Source: an uncultured Eggerthellaceae bacterium (lineage in GTDB: Bacteria > Actinomycetota > Coriobacteriia > Coriobacteriales > Eggerthellaceae). Taken from it: a DNA stretch of 64,000 nt. This document shows positions 34,357-43,202 of this stretch, one piece after another. The position numbers were made by a program, and so were the translations under genes. The stretch covers positions 1-64,000 of the forward strand of contig CAJURO010000007.1 of NCBI GenBank assembly GCA_910588985.1, written 5' to 3'. Below the pieces are notes generated by a model, which was not told the DNA's origin, made no database searches, and saw nothing but the letters and a program-made list of their open reading frames with translations. Position 1 is the stretch's first letter. Every line of letters begins with the position of its first letter.

Positions 34357-34385
34357 ATGATATCACAGATACGAACATATGTATG
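34357..34385 (-). promoter_or_regulatory. LexA-like SOS box and -10 element of the polymerase gene
   Basis: CGAACATATGTATG at 34372-34385 differs at two positions from the Gram-positive LexA (Cheo box) consensus CGAACATATGTTCG. It lies within the spacer upstream of a minus-strand TATCAT (34357-34362), where bound LexA would block RNA polymerase. The -10 hexamer sits six bases before the ATG. Confidence 0.75.
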
Positions 34386-34434
34386 ATATTCAAGATCAGC
34401 ATGCTCTCGAAAGGAGGAGGAAGGGTCACCGCAC

Positions 34435-34466
34435 GGAAAAGGGCCACTGAAACGTGACCCTTTTCC
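34435..34466 (-). terminator. Terminator hairpin after the NrfD-like gene
   Basis: GGAAAAGGG (34435-34443) pairs with CCCTTTTCC (34458-34466), with an inner CAC/GTG after single-base bulges. It lies 78 bases beyond the NrfD stop and close to the polymerase start. The T-rich part is within the stem, so strength is uncertain. Confidence 0.6.
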
Positions 34467-34543
34467 TCATGTTACATTCGATCTGCTTGAGGCTCTTAGG
34501 GGCGCCTCTCGGGAGAGACTCGCTCAATGTGCCTCTTTTCGCA

Positions 34544-35701
34544 TCAAGCAGCTGCCTTCGCGATCTTCTTCATCGCCCAAAGGATGATGAATGCAGCGAC
34601 GATGGCAACACCAATGGGCAGGAGAGCCGAAAGCCATTCTGCGCCTGCTGGCAGGTAAGGCGTGCTCAGCGCAAAGGTGGTATCCCAGTCGAGGTAACGT
34701 CCTGTAGAGATGGGATAAGGGCCAGTGACGAGATCGGTCCCCGAAAGCGTGAGATAGAGCGATGGCGCATTATAGGCAGGATAGAGCAGCATGAGGCGAT
34801 GGGCGAAGATGCCGACCACAACAAGGATGGCTGCTGTAATGCACGGGGTGAACTCGCCTTTACGTCCGATGCTGAACAGGATGACCATGGCAGCAGCAGG
34901 CAAGATGAGCTCGCTTGCATACAAGAGGCCGTTCTCTCCAATGATCGAAAGGACGCCAGCAGATTCAGGGGTGTTCTCTAAAGCGAGCATGCCGAGATCG
35001 ACAAGAGCCAATGCAAGATGAATGGCAATGACAATGGCGCAGACGCGCCCGAGCCACGCGATGGAAGCAGAAGGCTGCTTGGTCACGCATGCGATGAGCA
35101 GCATGAGCGCGCTTCCGCTGACGAAGGCGACAGCAAGGAAATCGATAGGCATGATGGGGGTAGCCCACCAGCTATGAGCCGTCTGAGTGGAGAAGAGAAG
35201 CCCCTCCACCACTTGAAGAACAACGGCTGCAACACCAGCCAAGAGGACCCATGTTTTGGTGGACGCAGCATCGCGAGCCATCATTACGAGTTGGATGATG
35301 GAGAGGACGATGAAGATGCTGATAGCGATCATATCCCACGCGAGAGGCGAACGCAGGTTCAGGCCGATGATCATAGCAAGGATGTTGCGGAGAGCACCAA
35401 GGTCGGCAAGAATGGCAACGCCAGCTCCTCCCACGCAAGCAAGCCCGCAGGCTGCGCCGATTCGGGCGATGGGCCGCAGATCCTCGCGTCCTGTCAGGTA
35501 GATGAGGCTGGCGATCAGCTGAGAGCCAGCGCCAAAGCCTACCATGAACGCGAACATGGCTATCATGAGGCCCCAAAGGAAGATATCGGTCATGCCTGAG
35601 CCTGCTAAAAGACCGCCGCTCAGTTGCAATCCCCATCCAATGAGGCCAAGGATGAGCAAGGCGATGCCGATGAAGCCCACGATGCGTGTTGCCTTAGTCA
35701 T
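34544..35701 (-). CDS. NrfD-family membrane anchor, module B
   Basis: A 385-residue polytopic protein with about ten hydrophobic helices, matching the NrfD/PsrC quinol-interacting anchors (LWGLMIAMFAFMVGFGAGSQL near the N-terminus, LRNILAMIIGLNLRSPLAWDM in the middle). It would exchange electrons with menaquinol and pass them to the Fe-S subunit. Its start overlaps the stop of the Fe-S gene by eight bases. No haem-binding His pattern is evident, as usual for NrfD. Confidence 0.88.
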   Translation of the reverse strand: MTKATRIVGFIGIALLILGLIGWGLQLSGGLLAGSGMTDIFLWGLMIAMFAFMVGFGAGSQLIASLIYLTGREDLRPIARIGAACGLACVGGAGVAILADLGALRNILAMIIGLNLRSPLAWDMIAISIFIVLSIIQLVMMARDAASTKTWVLLAGVAAVVLQVVEGLLFSTQTAHSWWATPIMPIDFLAVAFVSGSALMLLIACVTKQPSASIAWLGRVCAIVIAIHLALALVDLGMLALENTPESAGVLSIIGENGLLYASELILPAAAMVILFSIGRKGEFTPCITAAILVVVGIFAHRLMLLYPAYNAPSLYLTLSGTDLVTGPYPISTGRYLDWDTTFALSTPYLPAGAEWLSALLPIGVAIVAAFIILWAMKKIAKAAA

Positions 35702-36422
35702 TTTGGGCCTCCTTTCCCTCAGCAGAAGGGTCTATGGGATTCACCTGATCGACATCATGCGAGGCGAGGTAGTAGACATTGGGCTCCGTCTGATAGCGAT
35801 CCCCGAGAGTGAAGGGGTTCTTATCCTCAAGATACTTTCTGATGGGGGAGTCAGGGTCATCCATATCGCCGAAGATGCGCGCATTGCCAGGGCAGGCAGT
35901 GCAACAGGCAGGATCGAGGCCCTGAGCGGTGTTCTGGGCACAGAACGTGCACTTTTCCATAACCCCTTCAGGGCGATTGGGCGTATAGACGAGGTGCTCT
36001 CCATCGCGATAGTCCTTCGGATATCCATATTCATAGGTGCTGTCATCAAGGCCGACCATCTTGGCAGGTTTGCCCCAATTGAATTGGCGTACCCCGTAGG
36101 GACAGGCGCTTGCGCACATGCGGCATCCGATGCAGCGATCGTAATCGATCAATACGGTGCCTGTGGCTTCGTCTTTGTAGGTAGCTTGGGTTGGGCAGGC
36201 CACTTCGCAAGGAGCGTTGGTGCAGTGCTGGCAGCTGATCGGGACGAACTCCATCCGAAGCTGATCGCCGACTTCAACAGCAACGTCATACTCTGGTGTT
36301 CCACTTGTGAAAACGCGGTTCCACCAGATGCCTTGGGGTTGGGCATTATAGTCTTTGCAGATCACCGCGCAGGTGCGACATCCGATACAGCGGCTCAGAT
36401 CGATTGCCATCGCATACCTCAT
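35694..36422 (-). CDS. DmsB/PsrB-type four-cluster ferredoxin subunit, module B
   Basis: A 242-residue protein with four ferredoxin-type Cys groups: CIGCRTCAVIC, CQHCTNAPC followed by CP, CIGCRMCASAC with CP, and CTFC...CCTACPGNA. This is the pattern of DmsB/PsrB/NrfC subunits. It has no signal of its own and would be co-exported with the Tat-bearing catalytic subunit. GGAAGGAGG precedes ATG 36422, which lies two bases after the catalytic gene's stop codon. Confidence 0.9.
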   Translation of the reverse strand: MRYAMAIDLSRCIGCRTCAVICKDYNAQPQGIWWNRVFTSGTPEYDVAVEVGDQLRMEFVPISCQHCTNAPCEVACPTQATYKDEATGTVLIDYDRCIGCRMCASACPYGVRQFNWGKPAKMVGLDDSTYEYGYPKDYRDGEHLVYTPNRPEGVMEKCTFCAQNTAQGLDPACCTACPGNARIFGDMDDPDSPIRKYLEDKNPFTLGDRYQTEPNVYYLASHDVDQVNPIDPSAEGKEAQND

Positions 36423-36424
36423 GA

Positions 36425-39094
36425 TCAGGCCTCCTTCCCATACTCGATCGGGTCTACGTTTCCGCTCCCGTTGCCAAGGACGCTCTTGCCAGTCTCATTG
36501 ACGATTTGCGGAACGCCGTTATGGCTGAGGCGAACGTTGCAGGCAGTTTCGTTCCAAGCCATGTTGGGAGCCCAGACGCTCACGATGTAATAGGCCTCGT
36601 TGGTTGGGTTGATCCAAGGCCAGATCAACGAGTTGTAGCTTGAGCCGTTGTCATAAGCTGACCACCAACCTTGGTCGAAGATGCACTGGGTTGGATAGAC
36701 GCCAGGGTCTTCGATGAGCTGTCCCTGCACGCTTCCGCGGCTGTTGTACACTTCTACCCAGTCCCCCGTCTTCAGCCCTCGCTCGCCTGCCGTCTTGGGG
36801 TTCAGCCAAACTTTAGGGGTGTTGTCCTGCAGCTCCAGCATGAAGGGATTGTTCACGTAGGTCGCATGGACGCGGAAAGCGCTATTGCGCGTGGTATATC
36901 CCAGAGGGTAGAGCTCCCGTGCCTTCGGGTCATCCTTGTATTCAGTGTCCTCGAAAGGCGGTTTATAGCAGGGCAGTTGCTCGCCGAGGTCGAGGAAGAT
37001 ATCCTCGTCTCGGTAGAATTCGATGCGACCAGAGCGCACGAACTTAGCCGTTGCATCAAGAGGGTTCGGTCGAGAGACTGTCGGGAATGGCGTGCGCTCG
37101 TGGATCTGCTCCCAGAACGGGATGCGCTTCTCTCCAGGATTCGCATGAGCAAGCTTGCCAGGACCTTGGCGAAGCTCTTGCGCGGTGAGATGATCGATGG
37201 TCGGTCCGCCTTTTTCAAGGAGAAGCGTCAATATCTCGTCTGCGCGTTTCTCAGAATCCTCGGAGGCGAACCGCGGCCAAAGATCGGCCTTGGAAGGGTC
37301 GATGCGGTTGGCAAGTTCGGTAAGGACCCAGATCTCTTCTTGGGCTTCGCCCGGAGGATCGACAATGCGCTGTTGGAGCTGCACATAGGGATGGAGCGGC
37401 GTGGTGGTCAGCTCGGTCTTCTCGTACCAGCTGGCACACGGAAACGCCACGGTAGACTCTGCCACGGTGAGCGTCTTTTGGAAATCCATGCTGACAAGGC
37501 ACTCGATCTGTCCAGAAGCCAGAGCATCGCGCAGCCAATTCGCCACGTTGTGCTGCTCGAGCGGATTGCCCCAGCCGACCACGATAGCTTTGAACCCGTC
37601 TTTCGGATACTTCGCCTTCATGAGTGGGGTAGGTCCGTTGACCCAGTAATGGAAAGGACAGGAGTTCTTGATGGCGCCTTCGGGGACCATCCAGCTGGCG
37701 GTGTTGAATCGTGTTTTGTACTGGCCCACATAGGTTGATATGCCGCCGCCGAGCTGTCCGATATTACCTGTCAGGCAAGCAATAAGAGCACAAGCGCGTC
37801 CTTTGAGGTCCCCGTGGTACCACTGCTGCGTGCCTCCGCCGAAGATGATATGCATCGGCTTGGTCTCAGCGGCCTCATGAGCGATGCGTTCGATCACGGC
37901 TGCGTCTATCCCGCAGATCTCGGAGACTGCTTCAGGTGTGTAGTCTGCGAGACGCTCTATCAAGAGCTGGAAGCCAGGTTTCGCTTCGATGGTGGTGCCA
38001 TCTTTCAGGGGAACCTGATAGGTGCCTGTGAGGGCATAGGTGTTATCAGGCAATTCAAGAGGAGTGGTGGCAGCCAGGGTCCCGCTCGCCTCATCAAAGG
38101 CAACGAAGCTTGCGCGATAGTCGGGAACGTTCGGTACGGCTGAGAGCCCTTGAACGTCATCGGCGAGCACACGCTTTCCCGTGGTGGTGTTTATCAGTAA
38201 AGGAGAGTCCGTATAGGTTCGCATGAAATGCGCATCGTAGAGCTCCTCATCGATGATGGTCTTTGCCATCGCCAAGGCGAAAGCACCATCAGAGTCGGGC
38301 GCGATGCGAACCCATTCATCAGCTTTCTCAGCAGAGGCGGAATAGTTGGGATCGAAGTATATGACGCGTCCACCAGCTTCTTGAGAATAGCTAAGGAAAT
38401 GAGCATCGGGCATGCGGGTGACCGAGATATTCGATCCGAAGATGAGCGTGAGCTTGGAGTCCTCCCAGCAATAGGATTCAAGCTCTTCGCTCTGACACCC
38501 GAACGTCTCAGGCCAGAACATGGGAAGGTCTCCGTTGAGCTCGTATCCGCCTATGATCGACCAGCCAAAGGTGTTGGCGATGCGTACTAGCGCACCTTTC
38601 TGGATATGGCCAGTTCCCTGGACTTGATAGATGACACCGATCGATTCGGGACCATATTTCTCCATGATGGCAGAAAGCTTATCGGCAGCAGCATCCAAGG
38701 CGGTATCCCAATCAGTGGGCACTTGCTCACCTTCTTCGCTGCGAATGAGCGGCTTGGTCAGGCGGTCGGGACCATGCAGGAGCGTATTGATGGAGAGCCC
38801 TTTGAGGCAGCCGCGTGGGTTGTAGTGCTCATAGGGATAATCAGCAGCTTGACGGATCATGCGAACTTGCCCATCTTGCACCCACGCTTCCATGCCGCAC
38901 GCGCCTGTGCAATTTGGCGAGCATGTCGTGCGGACCCAGCTTCCTCCGAGTGGCTCGGCCTCTGTGAGCGCCTCTGCTGCTTTTGTGCTTGTCGCAGCAT
39001 TCAATCCTACAGCAGTAGCACCTAAGGTTGCGCCGCTTGCCGCAATGAACGCTCGGCGGCTGATAGAGGTTGAATCAGTGTGCAAGCGATCCAT
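36425..39094 (-). CDS. Tat-exported molybdopterin oxidoreductase, catalytic subunit B
   Basis: An 889-residue DMSO reductase-superfamily enzyme. The N-terminus carries a twin-arginine signal (SISRRAFIAASGATLGATAVG). A cluster motif follows (CSPNCTGACGM with a fourth Cys in NPRGCLKG), then the molybdopterin core and C-terminal cofactor-binding domain (TTRNSAFRVHATYVNN, YNSRGSVQGQ). With the downstream four-cluster and NrfD genes it forms a quinol-linked respiratory reductase at the outer face of the membrane. ATG 39094 has GGGGGAG upstream. The acceptor (sulfoxide, N-oxide, sulfur oxyanion or organic) cannot be told from sequence. Confidence 0.9.
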   Translation of the reverse strand: MDRLHTDSTSISRRAFIAASGATLGATAVGLNAATSTKAAEALTEAEPLGGSWVRTTCSPNCTGACGMEAWVQDGQVRMIRQAADYPYEHYNPRGCLKGLSINTLLHGPDRLTKPLIRSEEGEQVPTDWDTALDAAADKLSAIMEKYGPESIGVIYQVQGTGHIQKGALVRIANTFGWSIIGGYELNGDLPMFWPETFGCQSEELESYCWEDSKLTLIFGSNISVTRMPDAHFLSYSQEAGGRVIYFDPNYSASAEKADEWVRIAPDSDGAFALAMAKTIIDEELYDAHFMRTYTDSPLLINTTTGKRVLADDVQGLSAVPNVPDYRASFVAFDEASGTLAATTPLELPDNTYALTGTYQVPLKDGTTIEAKPGFQLLIERLADYTPEAVSEICGIDAAVIERIAHEAAETKPMHIIFGGGTQQWYHGDLKGRACALIACLTGNIGQLGGGISTYVGQYKTRFNTASWMVPEGAIKNSCPFHYWVNGPTPLMKAKYPKDGFKAIVVGWGNPLEQHNVANWLRDALASGQIECLVSMDFQKTLTVAESTVAFPCASWYEKTELTTTPLHPYVQLQQRIVDPPGEAQEEIWVLTELANRIDPSKADLWPRFASEDSEKRADEILTLLLEKGGPTIDHLTAQELRQGPGKLAHANPGEKRIPFWEQIHERTPFPTVSRPNPLDATAKFVRSGRIEFYRDEDIFLDLGEQLPCYKPPFEDTEYKDDPKARELYPLGYTTRNSAFRVHATYVNNPFMLELQDNTPKVWLNPKTAGERGLKTGDWVEVYNSRGSVQGQLIEDPGVYPTQCIFDQGWWSAYDNGSSYNSLIWPWINPTNEAYYIVSVWAPNMAWNETACNVRLSHNGVPQIVNETGKSVLGNGSGNVDPIEYGKEA

Positions 39095-39325
39095 GTGCTC
39101 CCCCTTTTCTCGTCTTGTCCACACAGCTTTGCGGCTCTTCGGGACCCGTGGTCGCGGGCTCCTCTTTTTGTCTCGAAGACCCTAAGCTTGTGCCAGTGCG
39201 CACCAGATGCGCATTCTCTGGAAGTACTGTAAGACAAGGGTGGGGGAGGCTCTTCTCATGCGAAGGCGGCGAAACCATCGTGAAGAGAAAATGTAAGGGA
39301 ATAGACAGAAAAGGGGTTCTCTGCG

Positions 39326-40321
39326 TCAGACATCTTTATCACTTGGGGAGTTCACGGGTTCGCTTGAGGAGCTCACAGATGCAATTTGCTGAGGTTGCTC
39401 TTCTGGCTTACTTTGGTGGTCTTCGCTTGATGCGCCTTCAGGGTCCTCATGCTTCTTGGAACTGCTCTTGATGTCGCGCTCGATCTTGCGGTAATTGGCA
39501 TTTTGGAATTCCGCAACGAAGCCAGCTGAGAATATGCCTCCTGGAATAGCAACGAGGGCAACGGAGAGGAACATGATGATCGACCCAACGATGCGCCCTG
39601 CTGGCGTGATGGGCACCAGGTCTCCATAGCCTGTAGCGGTAATGGTCGTGACTGCCCAATACACGCCCGAAAGAAGGCTGTCGAACTTATCAGGTTGCGC
39701 GGGGTTTTCGAGCTCATACATGACGACGCTGGCAACGACGATGAGCAACGCAAGCACGAGGAATGACGCAACGATCTCATGCCGCCTCTTCTCGAGCACG
39801 CGCCCGATGGTGCGAAGGCCGCGCATGTAGCGTGATATCTTGACGATGCGAACAAGCCTGATCACATTGATGAGCGTGCGCATCGCTGGCGTCATAGGCA
39901 TGAACCACGCTATGACATTGGGTGCAAAGGAAAGCAGGTCGATGATGCCAAGCGGCGAGAAGATGTACTTGAGTCGAGCGCGGGCGCGCGTGCAATTGCC
40001 GAATGCGAGGTCAGCTATCCAAACGCGCGCGACGTATTCCATAAAGAAGCAGACCGTTGAGAAGGTGTAGAAGACAGTGATCACATTGGCTGCGATAGGA
40101 TCGAGGCCAGGCTGGGAAGAGATGAACACGACGATAGCATTCGCAACGATCAGAACGAAGAGGAATCGACCGATGAAGCGTGCGAAAGGATTCGCTTTCT
40201 TGGGATCTTCAAGCGCATAGAAGGTCTGCCGCTTGAGCTCGGATGAGGAAGCAAGCTCAAGGTGAAGCGTCCGTCTTTCGGTATGGCGGCTCGTTCTCTG
40301 TTTCATTCTATTCGCTGCCAT
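39326..40321 (-). CDS. Voltage-gated-type potassium channel
   Basis: A 331-residue six-helix channel. An S4-like helix rich in spaced arginines (VIRLVRIVKISRYMRG) precedes the pore, whose selectivity filter reads TATGYGD near residue 230. A hydrophilic tail with Ser, Glu and Gln follows, without an obvious RCK domain. The N-terminal ~45 residues are polar. ATG 40321 has GGAG about 11 bases before it; it overlaps the end of the upstream gene by 14 bases, so both are probably co-translated. Likely role: K+ flux and membrane potential control. Confidence 0.88.
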   Translation of the reverse strand: MAANRMKQRTSRHTERRTLHLELASSSELKRQTFYALEDPKKANPFARFIGRFLFVLIVANAIVVFISSQPGLDPIAANVITVFYTFSTVCFFMEYVARVWIADLAFGNCTRARARLKYIFSPLGIIDLLSFAPNVIAWFMPMTPAMRTLINVIRLVRIVKISRYMRGLRTIGRVLEKRRHEIVASFLVLALLIVVASVVMYELENPAQPDKFDSLLSGVYWAVTTITATGYGDLVPITPAGRIVGSIIMFLSVALVAIPGGIFSAGFVAEFQNANYRKIERDIKSSSKKHEDPEGASSEDHQSKPEEQPQQIASVSSSSEPVNSPSDKDV

Positions 40322-41471
40322 CGTTGGTTGCTCCAAGGGTGAACGTCATGTATATGGGATTGTGGTCAGAATAGGCGAAATCAAGATCGAGCGTGCGTTG
40401 CTCTTTGCAGGTGATGTTATTCGAATAGATGAACGCGTCCATCACCCACCGATCATTCGTGCCATCATAGGGGCGTCCTGCATCGCGGCAGGTGGCAGCA
40501 GAGTCGAACGTACCGTTGTCGATCTCGGCACGGGTTGCGATGGTGAACCCGTCGGGAACGCTTTGGAAATCAAAGGGCTTGGCCCAACTTGCTTCTGTGT
40601 TCGTCGTATTGCCAAAGACCTCGTTGGAGATGCCGATCATGTCATGGTTGAAATCGCCGCCTGCGATCACGTAATTGCCAGCAGCGAACTCAGCACGCAT
40701 ATCTTCGAAGAGCATCTCGCGCTGACCTTGCATGATGTTCTCATCTGCTCCATAGGCTGAGAGATGCACGTTGAAGATGACGAGCTCCGACCCATCGGCA
40801 ATGGGAATGCGGCTTATGGCATAGCATCGATCAAGGTCAAGGAACTTGCTGAATCCTTCTGATATGGGAAGGCTCCGTCGGAGAGTCTCGTCGACCTGGA
40901 ACCGCGAGAGCGTCGCAAGGCCTGCACGATTCGCGCCGTGGGGCGCATAAAGCGGCCAAGCAAGATAGGGTGAGTCGTAATTCTGGATGAACATCGATGC
41001 AAAAGCGGGGAAATCCTCTCGAAGGAGCTCGTATTCGTCAACGAAGCAGCTGCGCGTGCCCGCAACATCGACTTCTTGAAAGAGGATGAAGGCAGGGTCA
41101 AGCGCAGCGATAGCCTCTGCTGTGCCGTTGATGTTCTTCGTAACATATTCGGCGTTTGGGGCGACCGATCCTGCACCTCCGTCCATGAAGAAGTCGAAAT
41201 CAGGACCATATGCTCCGAATCCCACATTCGAAGCGACGATGGTGAGCTCAGTGGAAGCAGGAACTTCCGATGCGCTTTCATCGGTGACAAGCTCAAGAAG
41301 AGGGAGTGCATTTCCGTCGAGAGGAGGCTCCTCGCTCAAAACGATGCGATCATCAAGGCGATAATAGCTTGACATCACGTAGGCTACGTAGACGACCAAG
41401 GCTATCGCGATCGCTCCGATCGCACAGCTGATCCCGATCAAGGTCTTCTTTGCGGCGCTCCTCTTCTTCAT
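40308..41471 (-). CDS. Membrane-anchored endonuclease/exonuclease/phosphatase-family protein
   Basis: A 387-residue protein with an N-terminal transmembrane helix (residues ~9-32) and a large EEP-fold domain outside. Catalytic-type motifs are VASNVG near residue 80, FQEVD (Glu) near 133, NVHLSAYG near 232, GGDFNHD near 270 and the terminal SDHNPIYM near 375. Members hydrolyse phosphodiesters in nucleic acids, sphingomyelin or inositol phosphates, so the substrate is open. It lies 15 bases after glpK and overlaps the channel gene. Confidence 0.83.
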   Translation of the reverse strand: MKKRSAAKKTLIGISCAIGAIAIALVVYVAYVMSSYYRLDDRIVLSEEPPLDGNALPLLELVTDESASEVPASTELTIVASNVGFGAYGPDFDFFMDGGAGSVAPNAEYVTKNINGTAEAIAALDPAFILFQEVDVAGTRSCFVDEYELLREDFPAFASMFIQNYDSPYLAWPLYAPHGANRAGLATLSRFQVDETLRRSLPISEGFSKFLDLDRCYAISRIPIADGSELVIFNVHLSAYGADENIMQGQREMLFEDMRAEFAAGNYVIAGGDFNHDMIGISNEVFGNTTNTEASWAKPFDFQSVPDGFTIATRAEIDNGTFDSAATCRDAGRPYDGTNDRWVMDAFIYSNNITCKEQRTLDLDFAYSDHNPIYMTFTLGATNDGSE

Positions 41472-41486
41472 GGGTCTCTTCGCTCC

Positions 41487-43013
41487 TTATCGGGCTTGCT
41501 TCTGTGAGGGAAGCGTGCGCATGACGGCTGTATGCCATCCTGTGAGGAGCTTCTTGCGCCATTCGGCGGTGCTGGAGGGATTGAAGACTTCCTCGCATCG
41601 TGGCTGGCTGCGAAGCGCATCGAGATCCTTCCAAAAGCCAGTTGTGAGGCCAGCAAGATACGCTACTCCGAGCGCTGTTGCTTCGGCATCACAAGGCCGA
41701 TGGATGGGAATATCGAGTATGTCAGATTGGAACTGCATGAGAAAATCGTTCTCTGAGGCACCTCCATCGACGTTGAGCGTGCGCAGTCGCATATCGGCAT
41801 CCTCTTCCATGGCGCCCAGGAGGTCGCATGTTTGATAGGCGAGAGATTCCAATGCCGCGCGAACGATATGCGCTCGTGAGGCTCCGCGCGTGAGCCCATG
41901 GATCGCACCGCGCGCTTCGGCATCCCACCAAGGGGCACCCATGCCCGTGAAAGCAGGAACGATATAGACGCCCTCGGTATCAGGCACGCTCTGCGCTATG
42001 GCGTTCGAGTCTGCAACCTCCTCGAGGATCCCGAGCTCATCGCGAAGCCACTGCATAAGAGCACCTGCCATGAACACGCTTCCCTCGAGCGCGTAGCGCA
42101 CACCCTGCGTCTCAGGCGCGCTGGCAGCTATCGTGGTGATGAGCCCGTGCCTGCTCTGGCACGCTTCACTTCCCGTGTTCATGAGCAAGAAGCATCCCGT
42201 GCCGTACGTGTTCTTCGCATCTCCTGATTCCCAGCAACGTTGCCCGAAGAGGGCTGCTTGCTGGTCTCCTGCAACGCCGCAGATCGGAATTCCCTGCACA
42301 ACACCAGGATTTGCTGTATGGCCAAAGCATGATGCAGATGGTTTGACCTCGGGCATCATGGAGAGAGGGATGTTGAACAGATCGAGCAGCCAAGGATCCC
42401 ATTCGCAGGTATGGATGTTATAGAGCATGGTGCGACTTGCATTGGTCATATCCGTCGCATGGACAGCACCATAGGTGAGCTTCCAGATAAGCCAGCTGTC
42501 AACAGTGCCGAATGCGAGCTCGCCCGCTTCGGCTCTCTTGCGTGCTCCTGGTACGGCATCAAGGATCCAGGCGATCTTGCTTGCCGAAAAATAGGGATCA
42601 GGGATGAGCCCAGTCTTCCCGGTGATGGTTCGCGTGATCTGCGGATCTTCGCAAAGGTGCTCGATGAGAGGTGCCGTACGTCTGCATTGCCAGACGATGG
42701 CATTGTAGAGCGGAAGCCCCGTTGCGCGATCCCAGACGAGCGTCGTTTCGCGCTGGTTGGTGATGCCGATGGAGTCGATCTGCGAAGCATCGATGTCGTA
42801 AGCCAGAAGAAGCTCTGTAAGTGCGCCAAGCTGCGAAGAGAGGATATCCGCTGGATCATGCTCTACCCAGCCTGGCTGGGGATAGATCTGCGAAAAGGGG
42901 CGTCGCATGCGCCCCACGATGCTCCCGTGCCGATCGATGAGCATTGCGCGTGAAGACGTCGTGCCCTGATCGAGGGCGATGACGTATCTTTCTTGAGCAG
43001 ATCCCTTGGTCAT
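41487..43013 (-). CDS. glpK: Glycerol kinase
   Basis: A 508-residue FGGY-family kinase that phosphorylates glycerol to sn-glycerol 3-phosphate. Visible: ALDQGTTSSRAMLID at the N-terminus, GITNQRETTLVWDRATG near 80, IVWQCRRT, GVAGDQQAALFGQ near 260 and NVDGGASENDFLMQ near 400. ATG 43013 is used since AAAGG lies just upstream; the frame is open further but enters the regulatory region. No glpF or glpD is nearby. It is divergent from the TetR gene and the tandem operators at 43107-43147 may control it. Confidence 0.93.
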   Translation of the reverse strand: MTKGSAQERYVIALDQGTTSSRAMLIDRHGSIVGRMRRPFSQIYPQPGWVEHDPADILSSQLGALTELLLAYDIDASQIDSIGITNQRETTLVWDRATGLPLYNAIVWQCRRTAPLIEHLCEDPQITRTITGKTGLIPDPYFSASKIAWILDAVPGARKRAEAGELAFGTVDSWLIWKLTYGAVHATDMTNASRTMLYNIHTCEWDPWLLDLFNIPLSMMPEVKPSASCFGHTANPGVVQGIPICGVAGDQQAALFGQRCWESGDAKNTYGTGCFLLMNTGSEACQSRHGLITTIAASAPETQGVRYALEGSVFMAGALMQWLRDELGILEEVADSNAIAQSVPDTEGVYIVPAFTGMGAPWWDAEARGAIHGLTRGASRAHIVRAALESLAYQTCDLLGAMEEDADMRLRTLNVDGGASENDFLMQFQSDILDIPIHRPCDAEATALGVAYLAGLTTGFWKDLDALRSQPRCEEVFNPSSTAEWRKKLLTGWHTAVMRTLPSQKQAR

Positions 43014-43106
43014 CAGAGCGCCTTTCATCCGAATGCTTCGATTGTAAGCGAACCCTGCAAGGGAGCCGACTCGGTTTTCTAACAGAACGCTTACAAGAGG
43101 GTAGGT

Positions 43107-43147
43107 TATTGACGTTTCGTCAATAGTGTTCATTGACGCTGTGTCAA
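43107..43147. promoter_or_regulatory. Two tandem TTGAC palindromes, probable TetR operators
   Basis: TATTGACG-TTT-CGTCAATA (43107-43125) is a perfect dyad. TTGAC-N5-GTCAA (43133-43147) is a second, centred 24 bases away, roughly two helical turns. Both lie between divergent glpK and tetR. TTGACG of the second site with GATAAT at 43154-43159 could also serve as the tetR promoter, with a short 15-base spacer. Autoregulation is likely. Confidence 0.75.
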
Positions 43148-43202
43148 CGGCTCGATAATCTTCGACGTGAACCAAATGAGGGGCATATCTGTTGGAGGAA
43201 GC

